A stretch of 64,000 bases of DNA. Origin: Astropecten irregularis. Its lineage: Eukaryota; Echinodermata; Asteroidea; Paxillosida; Astropectinidae. The translations under genes were made by a program, and so were the position numbers. The stretch spans positions 6,758,001 to 6,822,000 of the forward strand of contig OZ020249.1 in NCBI GenBank assembly GCA_963971285.1. Direction: 5' to 3'. Below are positions 12,901 through 22,774 of this stretch, piece by piece. How positions within the stretch are numbered: position 1 is the first letter of the stretch; each line of letters opens with the position of its first letter. A model generated the notes under the pieces. The model saw nothing but the letters and a program-made list of their open reading frames with translations, was not told the DNA's origin and ran no database searches.

Positions 12901-13516
12901 AAATTCTTCATGGATTTATAAAGGTTGATTACATCTTCTGGAGGATTTTCACAGCTGGCCTTCATTTTGTTGGCTGTGCACAAAGCCTTCCATAATACAG
13001 GGAGTCAAGCACCACATCCGACTTTATAATTCAATCATAAATATTTGGTTCTTTTCAGTCACCAATTTATTTTGATAATAAATATCCAAATAAAAGGAAA
13101 TGATCGTCAATAAACAGGGTTAGTTTGTTTATTACTTAATTAATAATGAAAAACATGGAGGTCATCTGTGGTATTCTTCAAAAGCGTAAACGCCGTATTC
13201 CATTCCGCATGAAAACCAAACATGCTGTGCTTTCATGTAAGTTTTCTGCAAGGAACAAATTAAAATACAGCAATATTCTACAAAATTTCTTTCAAAACCT
13301 GGTAGTGGAATATGTGTAAGGCTACACTACCTACCCGAGGATTGAGAAGTGACATAAACAATACATGTATTAAACTCAATCATTTCATAATAAAGTAGCC
13401 CGCAGTTAGGGTGGGTCACCATTATTCGAACACCCTGTCGGCTGTAGATGCTGAAAAGTATGCTGAAAAGAAAACAACAGTTAGTTTCTGAGACGAAATG
13501 GTGCATTTTTGCTCAC
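9930..13516. other. ARID1 intron 1, no gene seen
   Basis: A long stretch without convincing exons. It holds one copy of the AGGCCCTCCTTACTCC word near 12104 that belongs to the repeat family seen at 7577 and 57783. First introns of this type can hold enhancers, but nothing specific was recognised. Confidence 0.5.
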
Positions 13517-14554
13517 CTGATTTCTACCCATGTTTGGGATGTAGCCGCTGCCACTGGACTGTGGATGGACCTGCGAGTGCGGCATGCCGGAACTTCTTTG
13601 TCCCCAATTCTGGGGCGACTGGTGGAATGTCCCTGATCCTTGATTTGGGATCATTCCATGTGACCCTCCTCCATCAGATCCCTTTCCCATGGTTTCCCCT
13701 GGACTGGGGTAACTACTCGAATAGTTTGGCACATGTTTCTGGCCCTGTAGAAGTTGGGAAAGAGTTGGTGCAGAGTTCGAAATGCGATCGCCGCCGTAGG
13801 GTCGCGGTTGCTGGTGCGAGGAACCATAACTCGGTGGCAGAGGGGCGCTAGGGCCCGATCTAGACCCCATTACCATCGGGGGATATCCCTGTCTGGATCC
13901 AATATGACTCTCGAATTGGCTGTATGGATTATTTGTCATGTTTTGATTCTGATTTGGACCTATAGGATTCATGTTTAATGCAGAGTTTGGCGGTGCGCTT
14001 GCGCTTCCTGTCTGATGTCCGCCATGTTGGTTTGTCATACCGTAACCAGCATTTCGATTCCCGTAATATCCACCATTATAACCTTCGCTGCCAGTCATAT
14101 TCTGACCAGGTTTCTGGCCAGAACTGTCCACAAGTTGGTTGTGCATACTGCTGTTAGTCTGATAAGTTCCTCCTGGTCCAGCGTAAGGGTCTAAACTTTG
14201 ATTCTGTGAAGGATGATTAACAGAACCCATTCCACTTTGTCCACCATGATGGCCGTCAGGCTGTAGAATGCTAGAATTCGATCCAGGGATTGCAGTTCCA
14301 ATACTGCTGACTGTCTTTGTCCCCATTTCGGATCCAGTATTTCCAGGTTGGCCAGTTGAACTCATTGTATTATTCATACCAGTTCCTTGATTTTCTGAGG
14401 GACCATTTGCCCCCTCCCCACTACCGTTGTTATTGCGGGATGAGGGCCCAAAGTCTTGACCGCTGTTGTCCATTGTGCTGTTTGCTGGCTGGCCCTGCGG
14501 ACGAGAGCTAATTTCTTGATCGCAATTGACATTTCCAGCGACTTTGGCTGCCAT
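13517..14554 (-). CDS. ARID1: ARID1 (BAF250/Osa) exon 1 with start codon
   Basis: ARID1 is the largest subunit of the BAF chromatin-remodelling complex. The chosen start encodes MAAKVAGNV, which matches the MAA-x-VA start of ARID1 proteins. An upstream in-frame Met at 14668 exists, but the intervening peptide is not family-like. The 346 residues are Gly/Ser/Asn/Gln-rich and disordered. Family landmarks are LDPYAGPGG (LEPYAGP in vertebrates), a Tyr/Asn/Gly stretch, and APTLSQLLQG close to the end, equivalent to the TLNQLL motif. The exon ends ...MGRNQ at a GTGAGC donor. The three exons here give the first 488 residues. Assignment to ARID1 rather than ARID2 rests on these motifs. Confidence 0.85.
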
Positions 14555-16035
14555 TACTAGGAACAAATTAGCCCCAGTATTCCTCCTTCCAAATGACGTG
14601 GCAGCGCGGCCGGTGTTGGTCCACAAGGTACCATAGATAAATGACTTTGTGCTTCTTCTGTCCGACACACGTGTTTTTTTGAAGAGACTGATTTGGAGAA
14701 TAACACCGAATCTTAGCGAGCCATCGGAAAGACTTCATCACACGTAATTCTTATGGCGCACATTCTGCATGGCTGAAATGCTAGCAAAAAGGCGACATTA
14801 CAAATATTTAGATTGTGAAATCCATGCGCCAGGCACGGTGAAAAACACCGAAAAAATGTCCTCCCAACACTTTACCTCCATCCCCATAATTTTTTGATCC
14901 AATTTCAAAACTAACCCAAGTTTCCCAGGTGATAATGGGCGCGCAGGAATTACCTATTCTTCATTTATTTGAGGACTAATTCATGCTGCCTCGGTAGGAC
15001 ACTACATTCCTGGGCGGTGGACTGTCCCTAGCATTCTTTTCATGCTGCTTTCGATCAGGCTTTCATACCGACCCTCTGAACGTGCATTCAAAGTACAATC
15101 AAAATATTTGGTTTCGAAGTATTCACTCACATGAGAAATCAATATTGACATAAAATGTGTCTTTTATTACAAACTGAACATAAAAAGTGCAAAGTTTTTT
15201 CTTCTTTCTGTAAAACCTGGCCAGAACGTGAGAACGAATGGTGAATTCGCAGAGGGAGTAAGTGCTCTGCCGTCAGTTCTCGAATTACCGGGCTGTAATT
15301 GAAGAGTGACGTCAGTCGAGGCTGTATTTCCATTTAGCCTTTTGTTTGCAGTCTTCGCGCAGGCAAGGCACGTTTCACGGCTGGATTGAAGAAGTTATTT
15401 TCATTTTCGCGGGCAAATTTGGTGTCTGCAGAGGTAGATATCCATGCTCTCTCGCGATGCAACCATCTCCTAAAACTGGAATTTCCCTGAAACATTTGTT
15501 TTGTTTGGTGTATTTACGCTTAAAATGCTGATGTGGATATAATGAAAACAGAATTATATTTGGCTCTTGAATTAATTTGTCAAATGAAAAAAAAAAATGA
15601 AAATACATAAATATATGTAATATGTTATATAACTAGCTTGTAAATGGCCGATCTCACTAGTTATAATTACCAATTATAACCACTTCCTACATAACAGAAT
15701 GATCGATAAAAGAAGACAAAGGCAATATATTGGTATATTACACGGTACACTCAAAATGCTTATATAAAGAATACATTTTGAAGTCTAATCTTTTTGCATG
15801 CAATGCTGGCAGTGAAAAACGTTATTTTTTAGAGGTGGTAGTACAAGAAAGAAAATATTGTTGTGTGTACAAATCAATGTACATCCAATTAGTGATGCAC
15901 TGTATAAACTTATGCGATTTACATGTATATTTTATTATATTTCCCCGACGACGGACCAATGGAGCGGGATGGTGACATAACGCTTGTGACAAGCGACACC
16001 TACCATACCACGGTACGGCACGGTTTTGTCTAGCC
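14555..16035. other. ARID1 upstream flank / probable promoter region
   Basis: This stretch lies immediately 5' of the ARID1 start on the minus strand. It probably contains the 5' UTR and core promoter, but no TATA box or initiator could be fixed by eye. A perfect cAMP-response palindrome TGACGTCA occurs at 15307-15314. No coding exon was recognised; short open frames here lack splice or codon support. Confidence 0.4.
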
Positions 16036-16300
16036 CAGCCCCCCCCCCCCCCCCAAAAAAAAATGCAAGTGAAAAAAAAAATTCTTGAAAATACTGGATT
16101 TTTTCAGTTATTAAGCGCCAATGACATAAAAAAACAACGCGTTGTGTGGGCTATAATGTGCATGTTTTTCGACCCCTAATAAGACATAGCAGAAGCGAGT
16201 GTTAAGAATCCAAAATATTGGGTCTTCTAGCCCCCCCCCCCAAAAAAAGAAATAAAAAAATTATGGCTCTTCTAGCCCCCCCCCCCCCCCCCCCCCCAAA
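16036..16300. repeat. Cluster of long C homopolymers
   Basis: Three runs of C lie near 16039-16054, 16231-16240 and 16276-16297. Each is followed by A-rich sequence, and two are preceded by TCTAGCCC, so they look like copies of one TCTAGCCCC(n)AAAA unit. G-rich on the other strand, they could form quadruplexes, and their lengths may be unreliable in assembly. Confidence 0.6.
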
Positions 16301-16945
16301 TTTTAACTCTAGAACCGCGCCTGATATACTGAATTATAAGTCATAAGGCTGTAAGAAAATAGATCAAAATGGAATTGTGGCATTTGAAATTTGGCTGACA
16401 AATTTCGTGGAGGATCAATTTAAACACAAAAATTTGACAATCTGATTTGGTCCAAATCAAGACAGATTATTTATCCATGCATACATGTAATTGACTGTTT
16501 TCGAATTTTCGATACCTGTATGATTTGTTTAATCAATCGGCAATATTGCAATATTTTTCCTTCAACACGCAGTCTCGTTTGAGCATTAAATTATGATTAT
16601 CCTAATTGCAAACCATCAAAATGCGCTCGATGTTTGGAAAAATTAATTTCGAACAAGAGCATTCTCTACCAAGCTTAATGGATTGGTATATACCGGAGAC
16701 GAAAAAGCTTCGTCCATTTTATGAACCTTGAACAGCGCCACACATCAAATGTTACCGTAAGGTGCCGTGCACTAGTACTAGAGCTTGGGGCTATCAGGCG
16801 GGACACGGCTAGGCTGCATGCATGCTGCAAATGATCGTCCTCTGAAAAACAAAAACCGATAAGAGCTCTTCCGTGGTATGGAGGTTATAAATAGCGCCCT
16901 CTTTTGACCGATACTGCGATTAACTTTCATACAGGAATGTCATAG

Positions 16946-17295
16946 TTAATATCATGCTTTGGTTTTTATCAAAGAAATACAGATTCATGGGCAAAAATAT
17001 CGAGGCAGATACAGTAACAGCCATCTGTGAAAATTTCAGTCTCATACGGTGCCCACTTTTTGAGAAAACAGTGAAAAACGGCCACAGTTTTCTGAAGTCT
17101 TTTCTCTTTTATTTTTGATCTTTAAAAGATCAAAAAATCATATTGGTCACTGGTTTTACTCTTTTCTGGATAAATACAGCATGCATATCAGACAGAAAAC
17201 ATTATATTTCTACCATCACCATCTTTATACCCTGTAAGTTATATGTAAATCTGTTAAGATTTCTGTTTCGGTATGCTACCAAAGTATACAACCTT
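16946..17295 (+). repeat. MITE family A, copy near 17 kb
   Basis: It starts TTAATATCATGCTTTGG and ends near CCAAAGTATACAACCTT, with the central palindrome ATCTTTAAAAGATCAAAA. The right tip is degraded. Confidence 0.65.
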
Positions 17296-18049
17296 CAAAA
17301 AACCTACCTGAGTGGGGCATATGAGGGTTATAATAAAAGAATATGCGCACAGCAGTCTTATGGGGGTACATAATTATACAAAATCAAGGATTTTAATATC
17401 AATCAAAACGAACGCATTTGGCATGGCTTAAACAATTCAGTGCCATAATGTAAGTCGAATCGTTTAAAGCATTGCGGGGGGAAAATATAAGGCTACTGCA
17501 ATGATTAACAGGTTTTGATTATGCATATTGTCCTTTGATAGCTGTGCGTTTTCTGTTGTGTTATCAAAAGCGATGGCTCCATGGATCGAAAAGAAATTAT
17601 TTTGAATTTAAAACACTTTGTAAATCCTCGCTTTCAAGATCCAAATGGGACATCTGAGTGGGCCTATACAAAATGTAAATATTTACTCGAGTTTGCAAGC
17701 AGATGATTGAATTGGATGGATGTTTCCCAAGAGGCGTTTGCGAAACGGAGGCTCGGGCTCCGTCTCAGGCTCCATTTCGTGAATCCATTCTGAAATAACT
17801 AGTATCAAAATAGGTGTTTTTAGCTGCGGTTCTGAAGTAGATTCTCTGGTTTGAAAAGGAAACTTGTTTCTGCAGCTTCAATGAAAAACCACAACCTATA
17901 TTTTCAGCATTATGACTGCCACTGAGCTGGAGCCTGAGCCTAAGCCTCCGTTTCGTAACTCATAAAAAGGACGAGCTCCGCCCACCAAAAACGCGTGCTA
18001 TACTCACTTTGCCGTGAAATAGAATGGCACGAACCCGTCCCATCTGTTG
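17296..18049. repeat. Intergenic sequence with inverted-repeat element 17731-17965
   Basis: Positions 17731-17965 have inverted ends (GCGTTTGCGAAACGGAGGCT and AGCCTCCGTTTCGTAACTC) and an interior rich in GGCTCCGTCTCAGGCTCC-like words. A copy in opposite orientation lies at about 43394-43622. The rest of the stretch up to the Polinton shows nothing recognisable. Confidence 0.6.
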
Positions 18050-18054
18050 CAAGG
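18050..18054. repeat. Polinton target-site duplication, left copy
   Basis: CAAGG immediately before the left terminal repeat is repeated as CAAGGA directly after the right terminal repeat (34700-34705). If the leading A of the element is counted as shared, the duplication is the 6 bp typical of Polintons. Confidence 0.7.
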
Positions 18055-18171
18055 AGTAGGGAGAGAATCCCAATGCTTGCCCAATTGAGCTTTCGATGTT
18101 CAAGTCTGGGCTGGGCATAATAAAAAAAATCGGAAAAAATTGAAAAAATTAAATAATATTATTTTATATTA
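18055..18171 (+). repeat. Polinton left terminal inverted repeat
   Basis: It begins AGTAGGGAGAGAATCCC. The first 80 or so bases are identical to the reversed right end; the inner 35 bases differ at a few positions. Polinton termini usually start AG, as here. The inner end carries a TTTTATATTATAATAAAAG box upstream of the polymerase start, so the repeat may double as promoter and replication origin. Confidence 0.93.
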
Positions 18172-18180
18172 TAATAAAAG
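18162..18180 (+). promoter_or_regulatory. Polinton TATA-type box before the polymerase gene
   Basis: TTTTATATTATAATAAAAG ends five bases before the ATG at 18185. It matches the TTATATA-TAA box found before most genes of this element. The equivalent box in the right terminal repeat lies before the gene at 34580. Confidence 0.5.
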
Positions 18181-18184
18181 GATA

Positions 18185-21100
18185 ATGACTGATCAAACAA
18201 CGAATCAGCAAACGACAGAGCAGATGGCTAGGCCAATTATTGCAAAGGGGTTTAGCCATTGGACAAAAGATAACTTAAAACATTTTGTTGAAGAAACCAA
18301 AATTCCAATAGAAGATCCAGAAACGGATTTTACTAAAAGTGAATATATTAATGCTATTACACGCAGACAACCAACCCCGCGTGGGTATAAAAGATGGGAT
18401 TATTTAAAATTAAAAAATTATGTTCAAGATAATAATATTAGGTTAGATTTATCTAAAAAGCTCGATCACACTAGACGTGAATATATCAAAGCAATTAAAA
18501 CGTTTACAAATCAATTTAAAAATTTAATAAAGAAAGATAATCAAGAACTTAGAGAATTAGCTAGAAAATATAACCTCAATGTTGTTCCAACGGGTCAAAG
18601 AGGACAAGTAATAAAACGAGATTATATCAAAACGATTAAAGAAAATTTATCATCGGAGGAAATTCGTGAAGCGACAAACTGGAGAGAAGTGAGATCTTTT
18701 CGTGGTAATCTTATAAATTTAGAAATAATTCTTCAAAGACAATATTCCGATCTAAATACATTTTTTAAACATCAGCATAAAAATATGATTAAAGAAGTAA
18801 CAAAGATCTTTAGAAAAAAAGGTCAATTTAAGCTTGAATTTAGGATAAAACTCGAATATATAAAAGTTGAAGTTTTGGATGAAACATTACATGATTTTAC
18901 TTTTCGAACCGAACAACATATTATTTTAAGGGAAGATGAAATAAATGAAAAGGTTAATAGCATTTTGTTCGAGCTAATAAATGTAGTGGAATCAAAAGAT
19001 TTTGGACCCTCGGGTTTAACTTTAAATAAAATATTAGCGTTTTATATGAACTTTATTAAATATACCAATGTTTCTGGTAGTTCATATATTGAACTTACGC
19101 CATTTATTAAACATAAAAAGGCTGTTGTTAGTGTACAAAATGACGACGATCAATGCATTAGATGGGCTATCAGATCTGCGTTAGGGTTATACAAGGATGA
19201 AATCAAAGAAAAGAAAAAAAATAACCCGAAATACAGAATTCACGATGAAAGAGTCAGTACTTATAAGTTAAATGATGGGTTAGACTTTACCGGTATAGAT
19301 TTTCCAACACCCTTAAAGCAGATTTCTAAAATAGAAAAACAAAATAATTTAAATATTAACGTGTTTGGGTTAGATTGTAATGATAAAAAAGAAGAATTTC
19401 CTTATCCATCACATATCTCTAAAGAAACAAACGACATTCACATAAATCTATTATTATTTACTAGAGAAGTAGAAGAAGAAGGAGAAAAAATAATAAAAAG
19501 TCACTATGGTTGGATTAAGAATTTTTCGGCCCTATTCAGCAATGGTACATGTAAAGATGGGCATAAATTATATTTTTGTTACAGATGTCTATCGCATTTT
19601 TATACACCGCAAAAATTAAAAATTCACGATGAAATATGTCAAGGATTAACCGTTTATCCTTCAAGAGTCATCCTTCCAGAAGAAGATAAAAATATTTTAA
19701 AATTTAAAAACTTTAAAAATTTTCAAGATGCACCGTTTGTGATTTACGCGGATTTTGAATGTATTTTAGAAAAATACAATGTAGAAAAGATGAAAAAAAC
19801 TCAAAAGTTGAGCGTTCATAAACCCAGTGGTTATTCTTATGTTGTGGTAAGATTTGATGGAAAACTAATGAAGCAAAAAACCTATAGAGGGTGTAACGCT
19901 AGCGAGCATTTAATTAATTCATTGTTAAAAGAACAACGTAAAATTAATCAAATATTTAATAATCCTATACCGATTGAAGAGATCGACGAATCATTAATGA
20001 TGAGTAACGAGTGTTGGATTTGTGAAAAGGAAATATATCAAACTAGCGTTTTATATTGTAATTGTGAGATACCTCGTGAACCCAAAACCAAATCCGAAAA
20101 AGAAGAAAACGCGGTCACAAACAGTAAAGGTTATACAGATTTTTTGTGTTTAGAATGCGGTAAAAAAATTAATAAATTTAGAAAAGTTAGAGATCACTGC
20201 CACATCACGGGTAAATTTAGAGGAGTTGCACATGCACATTGTAACCTAAAACTTAAAATAACAAATCGAACACAAATACCGGTTATTTTTCACAATTTTA
20301 AAAATTACGACGGTCATTTGATCATGCAGGGGGTAAGCGCTTACGTCGAAACGTTAAATAATAAAATAAAAAAACGTGAAACGTGTATAGAAAAAATCAA
20401 AACGCGTATAGAAAAAATCGAAGTGTATAAAGAAAAACTCGAAACCCAAGAAATAAAACTCCGCAAAAAAATTAGATACATAAAAGAAAAACGTGAAATT
20501 TTTAACGAGTTTCGTCGAAATATAAGAAAAGGTGATAATTCAAAAATAAAAACGTTTGAAGAAAAATACGGAATTACATTCGATAAGAAACTTAATATAA
20601 AAATTAACCAAAAAGCAAACAAAAGCGAACGTTGTAATAGAGAAAAAATAAAACTAATTAATCAAAAACTAAAAATAATCGATGAAAAAATAAATGTTAA
20701 AATCGATAAACTAAAAGAGGTTTTAAGTATATTAAATTATTATCAAAAGGAAAAAAACGTATTCGATAATATATTTTGTATTCCTCAAAACTCGGAAAAA
20801 TACATAAGTATTAGTATAGGTCAACTCCGTTTTATAGATTCGTTAAATTTTATGAACTCTTCCTTAGAAAAATTAGTCGCTGCTTGCCCTAAAGACGCAT
20901 TTCATTTATTTAGAAAACATTTTAAAGATTATAATACGGATGATGTTGATCTTTTATTAAAAAAGGGGTGTTATCCATACGAATATATGGATTCCTTTGA
21001 TAGATTTAAAGAAACTAAATTACCACCCATTGAAAAGTTTTATAGTAAGATAAAACTCAAAGGTATTACGCGAGAAGAATATACTCACGCGGAGTTGGTT

Positions 21101-22774
21101 TGGAAAACTTTCAACTGTAAAACTCTAGGTGATTATCACGACTTATACGTGTCCACGGATACGTTATTACTCGCTGATGTGTTTCAAAACTTTAGAACCA
21201 CTTGTAAGAAAACATATCGTTTAGATCCAGCGAAATATCTCACGGCACCGGGATTGTCTTGGGATGCTTTGTTGCTGCATTCTAAAATAGAATTAGAACT
21301 TTTAACCGATATCGAACAATATTTATTTTTTGAAAAAGGTAAAAGAGGTGGTTATTCTAGCGTGGGTAGTTGTAGGCATCACAAAGCCAACAATAAATAT
21401 TTAAAAGATTACGATCCTGAAAAAGAATCTTCTTATTTACTTTATTTAGATGCGAACAATTTATACGGTTGGGCAATGAGTCAATCGTTACCCTACGCCG
21501 ATTTTAAATGGTTAACCGATTACCAAGTCGCTAACTTTACGGTCGATCATATTTTAGGTTTAGCCGATGACAACGACTACGGATTTATGTTGGAAGTAGA
21601 TCTAGACTATCCTAAAGAGCTTCACGACTTACACAACGACTTACCCTTAGCCCCAGAGAACATAACCGTATCGGCTGAATGGTTGAGCCCTTATCAAAAA
21701 GAATTGTTATCTAGCGGAGAAAAAGCTTCGCGAGATGACAGACTCATCGCTCATTTAGGACCTCGTAAAAAATATGTCATTCATTATAAAACGTTAAAAC
21801 TGTATTTACAACTAGGATTAAAACTCACACGCGTACATCGTGTTTTACGATTTAAGCAAAAACCGTGGATGCGGTCTTACATCGATAAAAATACACAACT
21901 CAGAAAAATAGCCAAATCAGATTTTGAAAAAGATTTTTTTAAACTCATGAACAATTCCGTTTTTGGTAAAACAATGGAAAATGTTCGAAATAGAATAGAT
22001 GGAAATATTATTATAGACGATGATAGCGATTTATCGATAAAAAAAATATTAAAACTAGCATCCAAATCTAATTATAAAACATCAACTAAATTTACAGATT
22101 CTAATATAGGTTTCTTTGAAAGGTACAAAGAAAAAACGTATTTAAATAAACCCATCTATTGTGGAGTGAGTATATTAGATTTAAGCAAATCTTTTATGTA
22201 CGACTTTTATTACAATCACTTGAAGAAAAAATATAACGATAACATAAATCTCATGTATACCGATACCGATAGTTTATTATTGATCGTTAAAACCGACGAT
22301 GTTTACGAGGATATTAAACGAGACTCAGAACTTTACGATCTATCTAATTATTCACCCACTCACCCTTTATTTGACCCTAAAAACAAAAAAGTAATTGGAA
22401 AAATGAAAGATGAATACGGTGGCCAAGTAGTAAAACAAGCCATTTGTTTAAGATCAAAAATGTATGTGATCTTAATACAAGATGATAAAGAGGTTAAAAA
22501 AATTAAAGGTATAACAAAAACCGTGACTGAAAAAAATATTAACTTTGAAAATTTTTATAATTGTTTACAAAATAAAAAATCTCAAGAACATCAAATGAAT
22601 ATAATTCAATCTAACAAACATCAAATTTATACGCAAGTAAAAACCAAAACTTCATTGAGTCCTTATGATGGAAAAAGATATATTTTATTCGATGGAATCA
22701 ATACTTTAGCATTTGGCAATAAAAAAATTAAATATCAAGATTCTGGCAATTTGGTGTCATCTGGAACGATTTGA
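18185..22774 (+). CDS. Protein-primed family B DNA polymerase (pPolB)
   Basis: It replicates the Polinton from its protein-capped ends. An upstream Met at 18140 lies inside the terminal repeat, so the Met at 18185 is preferred (1529 aa). Domains in order: three helical SAP/HeH-like repeats (about 22-60, 63-102, 107-150); a Cys324...His440 module (QCIRW, HYGWIKN); a C2H2-like finger (about 458-483); Exo I DFE at D523; CWIC and HCHITGK...HCN zinc/HNH-like cluster (610-700); Exo II NFKNYDG near N704; a charged coiled-coil insert (about 720-860); then polymerase motif A DANNLYG (D1089), motif B NNSVFGKTM (N1256) and motif C YTDTDS (D1360, D1362). All catalytic residues are present. The 3' end overlaps the convergent integrase frame. 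Confidence 0.95.
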   Translation: MTDQTTNQQTTEQMARPIIAKGFSHWTKDNLKHFVEETKIPIEDPETDFTKSEYINAITRRQPTPRGYKRWDYLKLKNYVQDNNIRLDLSKKLDHTRREYIKAIKTFTNQFKNLIKKDNQELRELARKYNLNVVPTGQRGQVIKRDYIKTIKENLSSEEIREATNWREVRSFRGNLINLEIILQRQYSDLNTFFKHQHKNMIKEVTKIFRKKGQFKLEFRIKLEYIKVEVLDETLHDFTFRTEQHIILREDEINEKVNSILFELINVVESKDFGPSGLTLNKILAFYMNFIKYTNVSGSSYIELTPFIKHKKAVVSVQNDDDQCIRWAIRSALGLYKDEIKEKKKNNPKYRIHDERVSTYKLNDGLDFTGIDFPTPLKQISKIEKQNNLNINVFGLDCNDKKEEFPYPSHISKETNDIHINLLLFTREVEEEGEKIIKSHYGWIKNFSALFSNGTCKDGHKLYFCYRCLSHFYTPQKLKIHDEICQGLTVYPSRVILPEEDKNILKFKNFKNFQDAPFVIYADFECILEKYNVEKMKKTQKLSVHKPSGYSYVVVRFDGKLMKQKTYRGCNASEHLINSLLKEQRKINQIFNNPIPIEEIDESLMMSNECWICEKEIYQTSVLYCNCEIPREPKTKSEKEENAVTNSKGYTDFLCLECGKKINKFRKVRDHCHITGKFRGVAHAHCNLKLKITNRTQIPVIFHNFKNYDGHLIMQGVSAYVETLNNKIKKRETCIEKIKTRIEKIEVYKEKLETQEIKLRKKIRYIKEKREIFNEFRRNIRKGDNSKIKTFEEKYGITFDKKLNIKINQKANKSERCNREKIKLINQKLKIIDEKINVKIDKLKEVLSILNYYQKEKNVFDNIFCIPQNSEKYISISIGQLRFIDSLNFMNSSLEKLVAACPKDAFHLFRKHFKDYNTDDVDLLLKKGCYPYEYMDSFDRFKETKLPPIEKFYSKIKLKGITREEYTHAELVWKTFNCKTLGDYHDLYVSTDTLLLADVFQNFRTTCKKTYRLDPAKYLTAPGLSWDALLLHSKIELELLTDIEQYLFFEKGKRGGYSSVGSCRHHKANNKYLKDYDPEKESSYLLYLDANNLYGWAMSQSLPYADFKWLTDYQVANFTVDHILGLADDNDYGFMLEVDLDYPKELHDLHNDLPLAPENITVSAEWLSPYQKELLSSGEKASRDDRLIAHLGPRKKYVIHYKTLKLYLQLGLKLTRVHRVLRFKQKPWMRSYIDKNTQLRKIAKSDFEKDFFKLMNNSVFGKTMENVRNRIDGNIIIDDDSDLSIKKILKLASKSNYKTSTKFTDSNIGFFERYKEKTYLNKPIYCGVSILDLSKSFMYDFYYNHLKKKYNDNINLMYTDTDSLLLIVKTDDVYEDIKRDSELYDLSNYSPTHPLFDPKNKKVIGKMKDEYGGQVVKQAICLRSKMYVILIQDDKEVKKIKGITKTVTEKNINFENFYNCLQNKKSQEHQMNIIQSNKHQIYTQVKTKTSLSPYDGKRYILFDGINTLAFGNKKIKYQDSGNLVSSGTI

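Noticed and set aside
14555..14668. Upstream start for ARID1 exon 1
   Set aside because: The peptide from 14668 is not family-like. MAAKVAGN at 14554 matches the known start of ARID1 proteins.
18140..18184. Longer polymerase start
   Set aside because: The first 45 bases overlap the terminal inverted repeat and the TATA-type box. The Met at 18185 follows the box.
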